This document shows, piece after piece, positions 51,305 to 60,578 of a stretch of DNA of 64,000 nucleotides. The stretch comes from CAVVST01 sp963750995 (lineage in GTDB: Bacteria; Acidobacteriota; Vicinamibacteria; Vicinamibacterales; UBA2999): contig CAVVST010000001.1 in assembly GCA_963750995.1 (NCBI GenBank), positions 620,001-684,000 of the forward strand. The letters run 5' to 3'. The translations under genes were made by a program, and so were the position numbers. The notes under the pieces are model-generated. The model was not told the origin of the DNA, ran no database searches, and was given only the letters and a program-made list of their open reading frames with translations. Within the stretch, counting starts at the first letter, position 1; the number at the start of each line of letters is the position of its first letter.

Positions 51305-53312
51305 TCCAGGCCTGGGCAATGCAGCCGCGAGCGGTGTACGGGCTTTCGGCGTCGAAGATCTCGCTCAGCGTGCCGATGCCGGCATCGTTCAGGTGGGCGA
51401 CGAAGCCGTCGAGGCAGCGGCGCGCTCCTGGCTTGTCATCGGGATAAATCTTGAGCCACGCGTCGATGAACGGTCCGACGAGCCAGCCCCAGACCGTGCC
51501 CTGGTGGTACGCGGCGTCACGCGCGCGAAGATCGCCGTAGTACTGCGCCTTGTAGTCGCGATGCCCGGGCGCAAGCGAGCGGAGGCCGACCGGCGTCAAG
51601 AGCCGATTACGGACGGTCTCGAACACCGGCAGCCATCGCGCGTGATCGAGGACAGGGTGATCAAGTGAGATCGCCAGGACCTGGTTCGGCCGGCACGCGG
51701 CGTCATTCCCTTGTTCGCCGTCAATGACGTCGTACAGGTATCCCCCCTCGCTGTACCAGAACCGCGCGTTGAACGATTCGCGGGCGCGCGAGGCCCACTC
51801 CTCCACCTCCAGCCCGGCCGGATCGCCCTCTTCCCGCAGCCACCCGGCCAGCAGCGAGAGCGCGTTGAACCAGAGGGCGTTGATCTCCACCGGCTTGCCG
51901 CGCCGCGGCGTGACGACCCAGTCGTCGACTTTCGCGTCCATCCAGGTCAGCTGGTAACCTTCCTGTCCTTGCCTGATCAGGCCGTCGGCCGGATCGACGC
52001 CGATGCCGAACAGCGTGCCCTCCAGGTGATGCTCGAAGATTGACATCAACTTCGGCAGCAGCTGGCGAAGCGTGGATCGATCGCCGGTCGCGAGGAGGTA
52101 CCGGTGCAGCGCGTGAAAGAACCAGAGCGAGGCATCGGCGGTGTGATAGAGCCCGTCCTTGGTCCCCTCGGGGAACATGTTCGGGATGAGGCCGTTGCGC
52201 ACGTAGTGTCCGAACGTCCGCAGGATGTATCCGGCTTCGCGCTGCCGGCCGGTGCAAAGCGTCAGCCCTTCCAGGCTGATCATCGTGTCGCGTCCCCAGT
52301 CGGTGAACCAGTGGTATCCGGCGACGATCGTCCTGACTTCGTCGCCGTAGGCCAGGGAGCGCGCCGCTTCCTCGATCCGCCCGGCCGGCGTGATGATGAA
52401 CTGGTCGGCCGCGAGCACGAGCTCCGCCGCCATCCCGGTCGGCGGCACCTGTTTCGCCGACTCGACCAGGCGGCGCCGCCGCCGCGATTCCGCCCGCGGC
52501 AGTTCGTCGGGACTCAGCGCGTCAATTGTTTCCCACGGCTCAGTCGACGCCACCAGCGTTCCAGGCTCGTCAGGTCCCAATGTCAGCCGGAGATACCCGG
52601 GGCTCCACAGCTCACCCGAGCACTCGTAGCCGCGCCCCTGCTCGAGTGCATAGGCCGCGGCGCCGAGCGTCTGCGCCTGCAGCGTGAACGCCTTGTCGGC
52701 GCCGTACATGAACAGCCGAAGCGGCGGCAGATCGCCGCCCGGTGAGATCTCAAACCGATCTGCCAGCGCCTGCACGAGATACGGCACGGCAAGTGGATGA
52801 TTGACGGGGGCTTCATGCAGCCTGAACGCGACGAACGGGCGCAGCTCGAGGCGCACCGGCTCGCGCGACAGCAACCGGTAGCTGACGTGCGTCGTGTTCT
52901 GCAGGTGCGGCATGAGCACGCGCCTTTCGAACTGCACGCCGTCCACGTCGTACGTCCAGACAGGGAGTCCCGATTCGAGCTGAAAGCTGGTGAGGTACCG
53001 CGCGGTGCTGATTTCCGTCCCGTCGGACGTTTCGCTGATCTGTTGCACCGATACCACTCGTCCGTCAGCCCACCGCACCGTCTCCCACACGTGGTTGAAC
53101 ATCATCGTCCGGCCGAACGGCCTGGACAGCGCAGCGATCAGCAGGCCGTGATACCGGCGTGTGAGCGCGCCCGAGACCGTTCCCGAGGCGTATCCACCGA
53201 GGCCGTTGGTCACCAGCCATTCCGTCAACGTGAGCGACTGACGTCCTTCATCGGTCGGCTCCCAGCGGAGGCGCCGCACCAGTTCCGCGTCGACATGTTC
53301 GGCGACAGCCAT
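51243..53312 (-). CDS. Glycogen debranching enzyme (amylo-alpha-1,6-glucosidase type)
   Basis: About 689 residues from ATG 53312, overlapping the treZ stop (TGATG). N-terminal GDE domain: 'TLTEWLVTNGLGGYASGTVS', 'TRRYHGLLIAAL'. C-terminal (alpha/alpha)6 GH133-type domain: 'TIVAGYHWFTDWGRDTMISL', 'DASLWFFHALHRYLLATGD', 'LTWMDAKVDDWVVTPRRGKP', 'YHQGTVWGWLVGPFIDAW'. Removes alpha-1,6 branches from glycogen. Coupled to treZ, so both act on glycogen-derived maltodextrin. Its 3' end is duplicated at 50864-50930. Confidence 0.93.
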   Translation of the reverse strand: MAVAEHVDAELVRRLRWEPTDEGRQSLTLTEWLVTNGLGGYASGTVSGALTRRYHGLLIAALSRPFGRTMMFNHVWETVRWADGRVVSVQQISETSDGTEISTARYLTSFQLESGLPVWTYDVDGVQFERRVLMPHLQNTTHVSYRLLSREPVRLELRPFVAFRLHEAPVNHPLAVPYLVQALADRFEISPGGDLPPLRLFMYGADKAFTLQAQTLGAAAYALEQGRGYECSGELWSPGYLRLTLGPDEPGTLVASTEPWETIDALSPDELPRAESRRRRRLVESAKQVPPTGMAAELVLAADQFIITPAGRIEEAARSLAYGDEVRTIVAGYHWFTDWGRDTMISLEGLTLCTGRQREAGYILRTFGHYVRNGLIPNMFPEGTKDGLYHTADASLWFFHALHRYLLATGDRSTLRQLLPKLMSIFEHHLEGTLFGIGVDPADGLIRQGQEGYQLTWMDAKVDDWVVTPRRGKPVEINALWFNALSLLAGWLREEGDPAGLEVEEWASRARESFNARFWYSEGGYLYDVIDGEQGNDAACRPNQVLAISLDHPVLDHARWLPVFETVRNRLLTPVGLRSLAPGHRDYKAQYYGDLRARDAAYHQGTVWGWLVGPFIDAWLKIYPDDKPGARRCLDGFVAHLNDAGIGTLSEIFDAESPYTARGCIAQAWTVAEVLRAWLLTQPASSEDR

Positions 53313-55192
53313 CAATCCCTCGATATTGGTGCGAGCGCCGTGGCGGAGTGCCCTGGAATACGCCAACCTTCCTCGGTCACGACGTCGCCAGCGCCCGTGC
53401 CGCCGTACGCTGGATCCTCGCTCGACCACCGCAGCTGCCAGACGTGCCGACGCGATGGTGGCGCGATCAACGGCTCTGGAAACGCGCCGGCGACCAGGTC
53501 GGCGCCGAAATTGATCACCAGCAGCCGCTCTTCGTCGAGGACTTCAGACCGGAACCGCAGCACGAACGCCTCGGCGGCGAGGACGGCTCCGTCCAGTGCG
53601 CCCGGCTGCTGGCGGGCGAAGGCGCCATCGTCACGCCGCATGCGCAGCAGGTCCTGGTGCAAGCGGACTGCGCTGACGTGCAGATCGCGCTCGGTCCACC
53701 GCAGCTTGCAACGCTCGAACAGGGCCGGGTCATGTGGCGCAGGCACCCGCGCCTGCCCGTCGGGGGCTTTGCAGCTCGGGAACTGCCGCATGAACTCGGC
53801 GCGCCCCTTGTGCACCGCCTGCGCCAGGTCACCTTCGTGGTCTGCGAAGTAGAGAAACGGGCTCGAGGAGGCGAACTCCTGGCCCTGGAACAGGAGCGGC
53901 GTACCCGGCAACAACAGGAGCAGCGCGGTCATCGCGCGATACTGGCCTGGCGACGCATACAGGTGAATCCGCGATCCATCCCCAGTGTTTGCCACCTGGT
54001 CGTGGTTTTCGATGTAGTTGACGAAGACCGCCGGCGGAAGACCGGCGCTCGGCGTTCCCCGCCGCTGTTGCTGCCATGCATAACGCTGCCCCTGGAACAG
54101 GTAACCGTATTTCGCGGCCGAGATGAACTCCTGCGGCGCCCCCGCGTGATCAGAGAAGTAGGCCTCGCGCCGTCCCGTCAGCACCACGTAGGCGCTGTGA
54201 TGAAAGTCGTCGTTCCACACGGCGTCGACGCCGTAGCCGCCGTCCTCCGGGGCGTGGACGGCGAAGCTCGCCTGCTGTTCGTTTTCGGCGACGATGATGA
54301 TCGATCGATCGCGTGCCGCCTCGCGGGCGGTCGTGGTGATCGCGACGACGATGTGGTCCGGGGAAGTGTCGTTGATGCCCTGGAGGGCGTCGAGGCGGAG
54401 CCCATCGAGGTGAAATTCGTCGATCCAGTACGCCGCGTTCTGCACGAAGTGATCGCGGACCGGTGCGGCATCGGGCCCGTCGAAGTTGAGCGCCTCCCCC
54501 CACTCGTTCTGGTACTTCTTGGTGAAATACGGCTCTGCAAACGCCTGGTGGACGCAGCCAGAAGGGCCGAGGTGGTTGTAGACGACGTCGAGAATCACGC
54601 CGAGGCCGATCTCGTGCGCGCGATCCACAAACGATCGGAAGTCATCCGGCGTGCCGTACAGCTGGCACGGCGCGTAGAGAAACACGCCGTCATATCCCCA
54701 GCCGAACCGGCCCGGGAATTCGGCGACGGGCATGATCTCCACGGCCGTGACACCGATCGCCTTGACATCGGGTAGTTTCGCCGCCGCGGCGCGCCACGTG
54801 CCCTCGGGCGTGAACGTACCGAGATGCAGCTCGTACATGACCTGCCCCTCGATAAATAGACCGCGCCACGCGAAATCCCGCCATTGATATCGCGACGGAT
54901 CGACCACCTCCGACGGACCGAAGACGCCTTCGGGTTGAAAGCGCGAGACGGGATCGGCGAAGAGCCTGCCGTCGAGCCGGTAGCGGTACCGTGTGCCCGG
55001 GCCCGCATCGGGAACCCGGGCAGCAAAATATCCGTCGCCCTCCCCTTCCATGGGAATCTCGACGTCCTGCCCCGATTCGCGATGAATCACCAGGCAGACA
55101 TCACGCGGGCGGGGTGCCCAGACTCGGAAGGAAGTGGACCCGTCGGGTTGGACGTCCGCACCAGCTGCCAGATGCGTTGAGATATGACTCAT
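53312..55192 (-). CDS. treZ: Malto-oligosyltrehalose trehalohydrolase
   Basis: About 626 residues from ATG 55192 (ATG 55207 is the alternative). N-terminal CBM48-like domain 'STSFRVWAPRPRDVCLVIHR', then GH13: 'GVTAVEIMPVAEFPG', 'VILDVVYNHLGPSG', nucleophile Asp in 'GLRLDALQGIND', acid Glu in 'IIIVAENEQQ', and 'FVNYIENHDQVANTG'. Cleaves trehalose from maltooligosyltrehalose. Its partner TreY is not in the window; the coupled gene is the debranching enzyme. Divergent from truA. Confidence 0.93.
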   Translation of the reverse strand: MSHISTHLAAGADVQPDGSTSFRVWAPRPRDVCLVIHRESGQDVEIPMEGEGDGYFAARVPDAGPGTRYRYRLDGRLFADPVSRFQPEGVFGPSEVVDPSRYQWRDFAWRGLFIEGQVMYELHLGTFTPEGTWRAAAAKLPDVKAIGVTAVEIMPVAEFPGRFGWGYDGVFLYAPCQLYGTPDDFRSFVDRAHEIGLGVILDVVYNHLGPSGCVHQAFAEPYFTKKYQNEWGEALNFDGPDAAPVRDHFVQNAAYWIDEFHLDGLRLDALQGINDTSPDHIVVAITTTAREAARDRSIIIVAENEQQASFAVHAPEDGGYGVDAVWNDDFHHSAYVVLTGRREAYFSDHAGAPQEFISAAKYGYLFQGQRYAWQQQRRGTPSAGLPPAVFVNYIENHDQVANTGDGSRIHLYASPGQYRAMTALLLLLPGTPLLFQGQEFASSSPFLYFADHEGDLAQAVHKGRAEFMRQFPSCKAPDGQARVPAPHDPALFERCKLRWTERDLHVSAVRLHQDLLRMRRDDGAFARQQPGALDGAVLAAEAFVLRFRSEVLDEERLLVINFGADLVAGAFPEPLIAPPSRRHVWQLRWSSEDPAYGGTGAGDVVTEEGWRIPGHSATALAPISRD

Positions 55193-55242
55193 CAATTCGC
55201 CGCGCATGGTTTGCCGGCGAAATGCTGCAGGGATAATGCCGC

Positions 55243-56031
55243 ATGCGGTTCAAACTGACCCTGGAGTACGCCGGGACGCGGTACAGCGGCTGGCAGATCC
55301 AGCGGAACGCGCGCACGGTGCAGGGAGAGGTCGAGCGCGCCCTGGTCGAGGCCACGCGCGTAAAGCAGTTCGAGCTGTACGGTTCCGGCCGTACCGATGC
55401 CGGCGTCCACGCCCTTGGCCAGGTGGCGCATCTGGATATCGATGCCACACTCCCACCCGAGACATTGCGGCGGCGCGTTAACGACTCCCTGCCGTCCGAT
55501 ATCAACATCCTCCGCATCGACAAGGTGCGGCATCGTTTCCACGCGCGGCACGACGCCGTCGCGCGCAGCTACATCTACCAGATCGCGGGCCGGCGAACCG
55601 CGTTCGCGAAGGCGTTCGTCTGGTGGGTCAAGGAGGCGCTCGATGCCGAGGCGATGCGCCATGCCGCGGCGCATTTCGTGGGGATGCACGACTTTCGGAC
55701 CTTTTCAGACGACGACCCTGACCACAAGTCGACACAGGTACTCGTCGACAGCTTCGACGTCCATGAAGACGGAGATTTGCTGATCGTGCACATCGAAGCA
55801 TCGCACTTCCTGTGGAAGATGGTGCGGCGGCTGGTGGGCGTCCTCGTGGAGGTTGGTCGCGGTGCGCTGCCGGCCGAGGACGCCGCGGGCCTCCTCGCGC
55901 AACCATCTCCACTGCCGGCGCGCGTCACCGCGCCGGCATCGGGTCTCTTCCTGGAGCGCGTGTATTACCCTGGCGATCCGCGCGACCTGCCTGTCCAGGC
56001 GGCGGTCGTCGTCCGCTCTACGGATTCTTGA
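55243..56031 (+). CDS. truA: tRNA pseudouridine(38-40) synthase
   Basis: 262 residues. 'FKLTLEYAGTRYSGWQIQRN' start, catalytic Asp in 'GSGRTDAGVHALGQVAHLDI', 'ARSYIYQI', 'DFRTFSDDDP' and 'FLWKMVRRLVGVLVEVGRG'. Makes pseudouridine in the anticodon arm. Full length. Its 3' end overlaps the convergent hypothetical gene by 14 bases. Confidence 0.95.
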   Translation: MRFKLTLEYAGTRYSGWQIQRNARTVQGEVERALVEATRVKQFELYGSGRTDAGVHALGQVAHLDIDATLPPETLRRRVNDSLPSDINILRIDKVRHRFHARHDAVARSYIYQIAGRRTAFAKAFVWWVKEALDAEAMRHAAAHFVGMHDFRTFSDDDPDHKSTQVLVDSFDVHEDGDLLIVHIEASHFLWKMVRRLVGVLVEVGRGALPAEDAAGLLAQPSPLPARVTAPASGLFLERVYYPGDPRDLPVQAAVVVRSTDS

Positions 56032-56791
56032 GCCGGTAGGGCGCGATCAGCTCGTCGCGCGATGGCAGGTAGATGACTTCCTGCGTGAAGTCGCGCCGGG
56101 CGAACACAGGGAAGCCGGCGTACTCACCAACCTGGACGAAGTCGGCCGTGCTGAGCGGAATCGCGGCGCCGGCGCTCACGAATTTCTCCCCGCCGAACAT
56201 GATCCAGACGCCGTCGTTACTCTCCGGGCGCCGCATGCTGACGATAGGCACCGCTGTCTGGCGGTGCGGCGCCGCAGTGCTGGAGGTGCCGACGATTTCC
56301 GCCGCCGGGGCTCGCGCATCGCGACTTGCCACCACCGGCGCAGTCACGCCCACCGTTCCCGCTGTTTCTGGAATGTAGATGATTGTTTCCGGCGTGTAGA
56401 CACTAATTGCGCCTGGCGACAGCGGCAGCGCGGTCGGCGAGACCTGCGCCATCAGCAGAGCCGTTTGCGCCGGTCGCATAAGCGTATAGGGCTGCAGTAA
56501 TCCGCGGCTGATCGGTACGAGCACGACGCTGAACGGTTCCACGGTGGTGTCGGTATAGAGCGGGACACCGTTGTAGTGGCCCGAACGCACCATCGTATTT
56601 CCATTGAAGAACAGCGGGGGGCCGGCGGGGGCGTACAGCTCGCCGGCAAACTGAACCGGTTCGCGGAGCAAGTACCACGACTCGTTCGCCGCCGTGACGA
56701 GGGGCGGCTCCGTCGGTCGGCTCTCCATTTGTGCCGATGCGGGCGATCCAAACGCAACAAGTACGGCAACGAGGGTCAACTTCCAGCGCAT
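56018..56791 (-). CDS. Hypothetical secreted protein
   Basis: 257 residues from ATG 56791. Signal peptide 'LTLVAVLVAFGSPASA-QM'. The mature part has 'WYLLREPVQFAGELYAPAGP', 'FFNGNTMVRSGHYNGVPLYT', 'VVLVPISRGLLQPY', and near the end 'GVWIMFGGEKFVSAGAAIPL' and 'EYAGFPVFARRD', two related beta-rich units, suggesting a repeated small fold. No family recognised. Longer upstream starts are not supported. Confidence 0.65.
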   Translation of the reverse strand: MRWKLTLVAVLVAFGSPASAQMESRPTEPPLVTAANESWYLLREPVQFAGELYAPAGPPLFFNGNTMVRSGHYNGVPLYTDTTVEPFSVVLVPISRGLLQPYTLMRPAQTALLMAQVSPTALPLSPGAISVYTPETIIYIPETAGTVGVTAPVVASRDARAPAAEIVGTSSTAAPHRQTAVPIVSMRRPESNDGVWIMFGGEKFVSAGAAIPLSTADFVQVGEYAGFPVFARRDFTQEVIYLPSRDELIAPYRLKNP

Positions 56792-57071
56792 GACGGGCCT
56801 CCGCACTACCTGAAGGTCAAAGGGTGTGCCATGCACGAGCCCAATGACGAGCTTGCGCCTGTATGCATGTCCCGCTCGCTCTCGGGATCGCCAGGAGGAA
56901 GAGGACGAGGTCCGCTCGCTCATCCGCAGCGGCGAAAGTATTCACAACGACGAAACGATCCCGGATGCGAAAGGACGGGGCGACGTTCGTCGTGATGCTG
57001 CCGGCTCCCCCATCCGAGCTCACGTAGTGGTACAATCCGCCCGAATTTCACATCCGTCGAGAGGACAAGCT

Positions 57072-57782
57072 ATGAAATACATGCGACCGGTTCTTGCCGC
57101 GCTGGCGCTCATGGTGACCATCGGGACCTACATTGCGTTCGCGCAGCAGCCACCTGCAGGTCAGGGTCGAGGCGGGGGCCAGGCAGCGCCATCCCCGATG
57201 AGCTTCTTCGTCACCAGTGTGTCAAAAGGTGACGGCGCCAACTACGGTGGCTTGGCGGGCGCGGACGCGCACTGCCAGATGCTGGCCGCAGCCGCAGGGC
57301 GCGGCGGCGCGAAGTGGGTCGCCTACCTCAGCACTCAAGGTCCGGGCGCGGTGAATGCGCGCGACCGGATTGGTGCTGGGCCCTGGTATAACGCTCGCGG
57401 CCAGATGATTGCGATGAACGTGGCGGAGTTGCACGGCGACACGCTCGAAACGGCAAGGCTCGGGAACCGGATCAACAAACAGGCGGCGATCAGCGAGAAG
57501 AGCGGCGTGCTGAACGGGGTCGGCGATATGCCCAACCAGCACGACATTCTTACAGGATCACAACCGGACGGTCGCGCGTTCGCGCCCGGCGAGGACCGCA
57601 CCTGCAACAACTACACGAGCAACGCCGACGGAAGAGGCTCGGTCATGCTCGGGCACCACGATCGTCTGGGCGGTCCCAATGCGTCATGGAACTCCGTGCA
57701 CGCCAGCCGCGGGTGCAGCCAGCCGAATCTGATCTCGACGGGCGGCAACGGCTACCTGTATTGCTTCTCGCCAGGCAACTAA
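57072..57782 (+). CDS. Secreted endostatin/lectin-like protein
   Basis: 236 residues from ATG 57072 with Shine-Dalgarno GAGAGGAC. Signal peptide ends 'YIAFA-QQ'. After a Gly-rich linker: 'SFFVTSVSKGDGANYGGLAG' and 'ADAHCQMLAAAAG', 'WVAYLSTQGPGAVNARDRIG', 'PNQHDILTGSQPDGRAF', 'EDRTCNNYTSNADG', 'SWNSVHASRGCSQ'. Four cysteines probably form two disulphides. This repeats the C-type-lectin/endostatin-like fold seen in bacterial secreted proteins (family assignment from memory). Followed by a strong terminator. Confidence 0.7.
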   Translation: MKYMRPVLAALALMVTIGTYIAFAQQPPAGQGRGGGQAAPSPMSFFVTSVSKGDGANYGGLAGADAHCQMLAAAAGRGGAKWVAYLSTQGPGAVNARDRIGAGPWYNARGQMIAMNVAELHGDTLETARLGNRINKQAAISEKSGVLNGVGDMPNQHDILTGSQPDGRAFAPGEDRTCNNYTSNADGRGSVMLGHHDRLGGPNASWNSVHASRGCSQPNLISTGGNGYLYCFSPGN

Positions 57783-57845
57783 CCGATCGGCTCGGATCGT
57801 TCGTCCGTTCGGGGCGTTCGTCCGTTCGAGTCGTTCGGATGTTCA

Positions 57846-57876
57846 GGCCGGGCCCCCAGTGGGGTCCGGCCTTTTC
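57846..57876 (+). terminator. Rho-independent terminator
   Basis: GGCCGGGCCCC (57846-57856), loop CAGT, GGGGTCCGGCC (57861-57871), then TTTT. Ends the lectin-like gene and lies 6 bases before the next ATG. Confidence 0.85.
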
Positions 57877-57881
57877 TCTTG

Positions 57882-58724
57882 ATGCGGAACTGGTTCGTCC
57901 TGCAGGGCGCGATCGTCGGCGTTGCCGTCGTGGCGATCGCCTGGCGTGAAACGCGGCGGCCGCTGCGGCGCCGTGTCGAGCGTCGCATCGTGCATACCGT
58001 CCGGAACACCGCCATCGGCGCCGTTGGCGCGGCCGCGGTTCACCTGGTCGAAACGCCGATCATCCTACCGTTTGCCGTCCTGATAGAAGGCCGCGGCCTC
58101 GGCCTCCTGTCGAACATCCCGCTCCCGCGCCCGCTGAGCGTGCTGCTCGCCTGCGTGCTCATGGACTACACGCTTTACGTCTGGCACGTGCTGGTGCACA
58201 AGCATCCATGGCTGTGGCGATTCCACGTCGTGCATCATGCGGACCTGGATCTCGACGCCTCGACGGCGATCCGCTTTCATTTCGGCGAACTGCTCATTTC
58301 GATCCCCTGGCGGCTTGCACAGATTGCCGTCATCGGCACGAGTCCGCAGGCGCTCGTCATCTGGCAGACGGCCACGCTCGTCTCGATTCTCTTTCATCAT
58401 TCCAACGCCTCCCTGCCCGCGGCGCTCGAGCGGGCGCTGTCGCGGGTGATCGTGACGCCGCGCATGCACGGGATCCATCACTCCGTCGTGGACGACCAGG
58501 TCAATTCGAACTGGTCCAGCGGGCTTACGCTCTGGGACCGCATCCATGGCACCTTCAGGCAGGATGTACCGCAGGAGGCCATCACCATCGGGGTGCCGGA
58601 ATACCGTTCCCGTCATCACGTGACGCTCGGCCGAATGCTCGTGCTCCCATTTGTGGCTCGAAACCTGAATAGGCCGAAGCGTGCCGAACGACGCGCCTTC
58701 GAAACCGCCCCGCCGGACGCCTGA
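57882..58724 (+). CDS. Sterol desaturase/fatty acid hydroxylase family membrane protein
   Basis: 280 residues from ATG 57882 (TTG 57879 possible). Four or so membrane spans and the di-iron histidine clusters 'WHVLVHKHPWLWRFHVVHHA', 'FHHSNA' and 'MHGIHHSVV'. Hydroxylates or desaturates a lipid, perhaps a carotenoid, hopanoid or fatty acid; substrate cannot be told. Starts right behind a terminator, so its own promoter is not evident in the gap; read-through is possible. Confidence 0.88.
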   Translation: MRNWFVLQGAIVGVAVVAIAWRETRRPLRRRVERRIVHTVRNTAIGAVGAAAVHLVETPIILPFAVLIEGRGLGLLSNIPLPRPLSVLLACVLMDYTLYVWHVLVHKHPWLWRFHVVHHADLDLDASTAIRFHFGELLISIPWRLAQIAVIGTSPQALVIWQTATLVSILFHHSNASLPAALERALSRVIVTPRMHGIHHSVVDDQVNSNWSSGLTLWDRIHGTFRQDVPQEAITIGVPEYRSRHHVTLGRMLVLPFVARNLNRPKRAERRAFETAPPDA

Positions 58725-58830
58725 CGACCACGACGAGGACGAGGCCCCGGAAACGCCGCCAACGGAACCGCCTCCGCAGCCAATCGCGGATCCCCCAACG
58801 CCGGGGCAACCGCCCTACGTGATTACCTGA
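58681..58830 (+). CDS. Small proline-rich protein
   Basis: 49 residues from GTG 58681 to TGA 58830, overlapping the hydroxylase gene by 44 bases in another frame. Composition is Pro/Asp/Glu-rich: 'DDHDEDEAPETPPTEPPPQP' and 'PPTPGQPPYVIT'. Similar short proline-rich tails occur as small separate ORFs in Acidobacteria (memory). It has no predicted fold. Could instead be untranslated. Confidence 0.45.
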   Translation: MPNDAPSKPPRRTPDDHDEDEAPETPPTEPPPQPIADPPTPGQPPYVIT

Positions 58831-58878
58831 ACGACCCCTCGAGCGGAAGCTCGGCCGCGTGCGTTAGTATGGACGGCC

Positions 58879-59790
58879 ATGACAGTACGTCTGGTCGCGG
58901 CTCTCGCGCTCGTGTTGTGTGCCGCGGGGACTGTTGCCACCGGGGCGTCGCGGGCCGGGCAGACATCCCCTTCATGGACCGCGAATCTTGAAGACATCAG
59001 GCGCGTTGCCTCGCTCGTCCCCGGGCGCCGCCCCCTGCGACTCAACTTCGTGAAGTTCGCCGAAAGCCGGCGGACGAAAAACTTCTCGGTGAAAGATGCG
59101 CCGTCAACGCCCAGCGTGCAGGCGCGAACGGCGTTCCAGGTCGTGTACCCGGACGCGGCGGTGATGGTAGATGCCGGCATGGACCTCACCGTCCACAAGT
59201 TCTTCGGCCGCGGCGTCGAGGAGCCGTATTTCCCCGATGCGGCACGGCAGGTTGAGCAGGCCGTCAACCGCGCACGGCTCATCGTCGTCACCCACGAACA
59301 TGGCGATCATGTCGCGGGCGTCGTCCATACCGCCGCGGCCGCTCAACTCGCTCAGAAAACGATCCTCACCCGTACCCAGGTCCAGTCGTTGATGACGTCG
59401 CCGCAAATGCCGGAAATCAAGCTGTCGGACGATCTGGCCAGGAGCTTCGTCGTGATCGATTACGACATGTACTATCCGCTGGCGCCAGGCATGGCGTTGA
59501 TCAAGGCGGGAGGGCACACGCCGGGCTCGCAGATGGTGTATGTGGCGCTCGACTCCGGGCGCGAGTACCCGCTCATCGGCGATGCGACCTGGCATATGGA
59601 CGGCGTGCGGCTGATAAAGGGCAAGGACGCCCCCTGGGTGACCGAGGACCAAGGCGCGGTCCTCGCCCAGCTCACCTGGTTGAACGGCCTGTCACGCACC
59701 GCGCCAAACCTCGTCGTCGTCGCCAGCCACGACGAGGAGCAACACGTAGAGCTCGTTCAAAAGGGCGTGCTCTCGAACCGACTTGAATGA
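58879..59790 (+). CDS. Secreted MBL-fold metallo-hydrolase
   Basis: 303 residues. Signal peptide 'LALVLCAAGTVATGASRA'. The metallo-beta-lactamase metal motif is 'VTHEHGDHVAG' (HxHxDH). Further ligands are in 'KAGGHTPGSQMVY' and 'YPLIGDATWHMDG', and 'VVASHDEEQH' closes the site. Substrate unknown. 13 bases before the DinB gene, so cotranscribed. Confidence 0.88.
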   Translation: MTVRLVAALALVLCAAGTVATGASRAGQTSPSWTANLEDIRRVASLVPGRRPLRLNFVKFAESRRTKNFSVKDAPSTPSVQARTAFQVVYPDAAVMVDAGMDLTVHKFFGRGVEEPYFPDAARQVEQAVNRARLIVVTHEHGDHVAGVVHTAAAAQLAQKTILTRTQVQSLMTSPQMPEIKLSDDLARSFVVIDYDMYYPLAPGMALIKAGGHTPGSQMVYVALDSGREYPLIGDATWHMDGVRLIKGKDAPWVTEDQGAVLAQLTWLNGLSRTAPNLVVVASHDEEQHVELVQKGVLSNRLE

Positions 59791-59803
59791 CATTGGAGGA
59801 TAG

Positions 59804-60358
59804 ATGACCTATTACGGGGGAAGAGACCTGGCCTACAGCTTCAGGCAGGTACGCGGGAATACGATTCAGATCGCCGACGAGATTCCAGAGACGAAGTACG
59901 GTTTCAGGGCCGCGCCCGAGTCGCGCAGCATCGGCCAGCTCCTGGCCCACATTGCCATCGCCCCTGGCATCCAGCTGCACATTCACGGCTCGAAGCTCGA
60001 CGATCTGAAGGCCGTGAACTTTCCGGAACTGATGCAGAAGGCGATGACAGAAGAAGCAAGACCCCGCACGAAAGCGGAAACTGTCGCGCTCCTCACGTCG
60101 GAGGGCGAAAAGGTCGCGTCCTACCTCGAGGGCCTGTCAGATCAATTCCTGTCGGAGCCGGTGACGATGCCGGGTGGGATGCAGCCGCCGGCGAAGACGC
60201 GGTTCGAGATGCTGATGTCGATGAAGGAACACGAGATGCACCACCGCGGGCAGCTCATGCTCCTGCAGCGGATGATCGGCCTTGTGCCCCACCTGACCCG
60301 TCAGATGCAGGAGCGCATGGCCCAACGCGCCGCGGCTGCAGCTCCGCAGGCGCGCTAG
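59804..60358 (+). CDS. DinB family protein
   Basis: 184 residues, four-helix DinB fold: 'RQVRGNTIQIADEIPETKYG', 'SIGQLLAHIAIAPG' (His ligand), and the C-terminal pair in 'MKEHEMHHRGQLMLLQRM'. Metal-binding; many relatives are thiol-dependent transferases or of unknown role. ATG 59804 has GGAGGATAG upstream. Confidence 0.9.
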   Translation: MTYYGGRDLAYSFRQVRGNTIQIADEIPETKYGFRAAPESRSIGQLLAHIAIAPGIQLHIHGSKLDDLKAVNFPELMQKAMTEEARPRTKAETVALLTSEGEKVASYLEGLSDQFLSEPVTMPGGMQPPAKTRFEMLMSMKEHEMHHRGQLMLLQRMIGLVPHLTRQMQERMAQRAAAAAPQAR

Positions 60359-60578
60359 ATCAGGGCACTTCCCTTTCGGGATCTGAAGAACGCGGCGGCC
60401 GCGGCGGCCGCCGCGAAGTTCGCCACCAGGTAGACCCAAGATGTTGGCTGCGCTGAAAAGGCCCATCAGCGTCAAGCCGAGCGCTTTAGGGAGCCCGCCT
60501 GTTCGCCACGAAGAGACCTACCGCGACCAGCGCGCAGATAATCATCAAAACGGCCGGAAACAGTTCGAAAAAGAGCAC
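60355..60578 (-). CDS. Putative small two-helix membrane protein, frame-broken
   Basis: GTG 60578 starts 'VLFFELFPAVLMIICALVAV' ending at TAA 60486. Directly beyond, other frames give 'SLKALGLTLMGLFSAANI' and then 'VYLVANFAAAAAAAAFFRSR' to a TAG at 60355 that overlaps the convergent dinB stop. Joined, these make a ~75-residue protein with two or three membrane helices and two indels. No family. If unbroken, the 30-residue first part is all that is made. Confidence 0.35.

Noticed and set aside
56817..57035. Possible 72-residue minus-strand protein upstream of the hypothetical gene at 56791
   Set aside because: No hydrophobic signal, motif or good ribosome-binding site; the stretch 56792-57071 most likely holds the promoters of the two flanking divergent genes.
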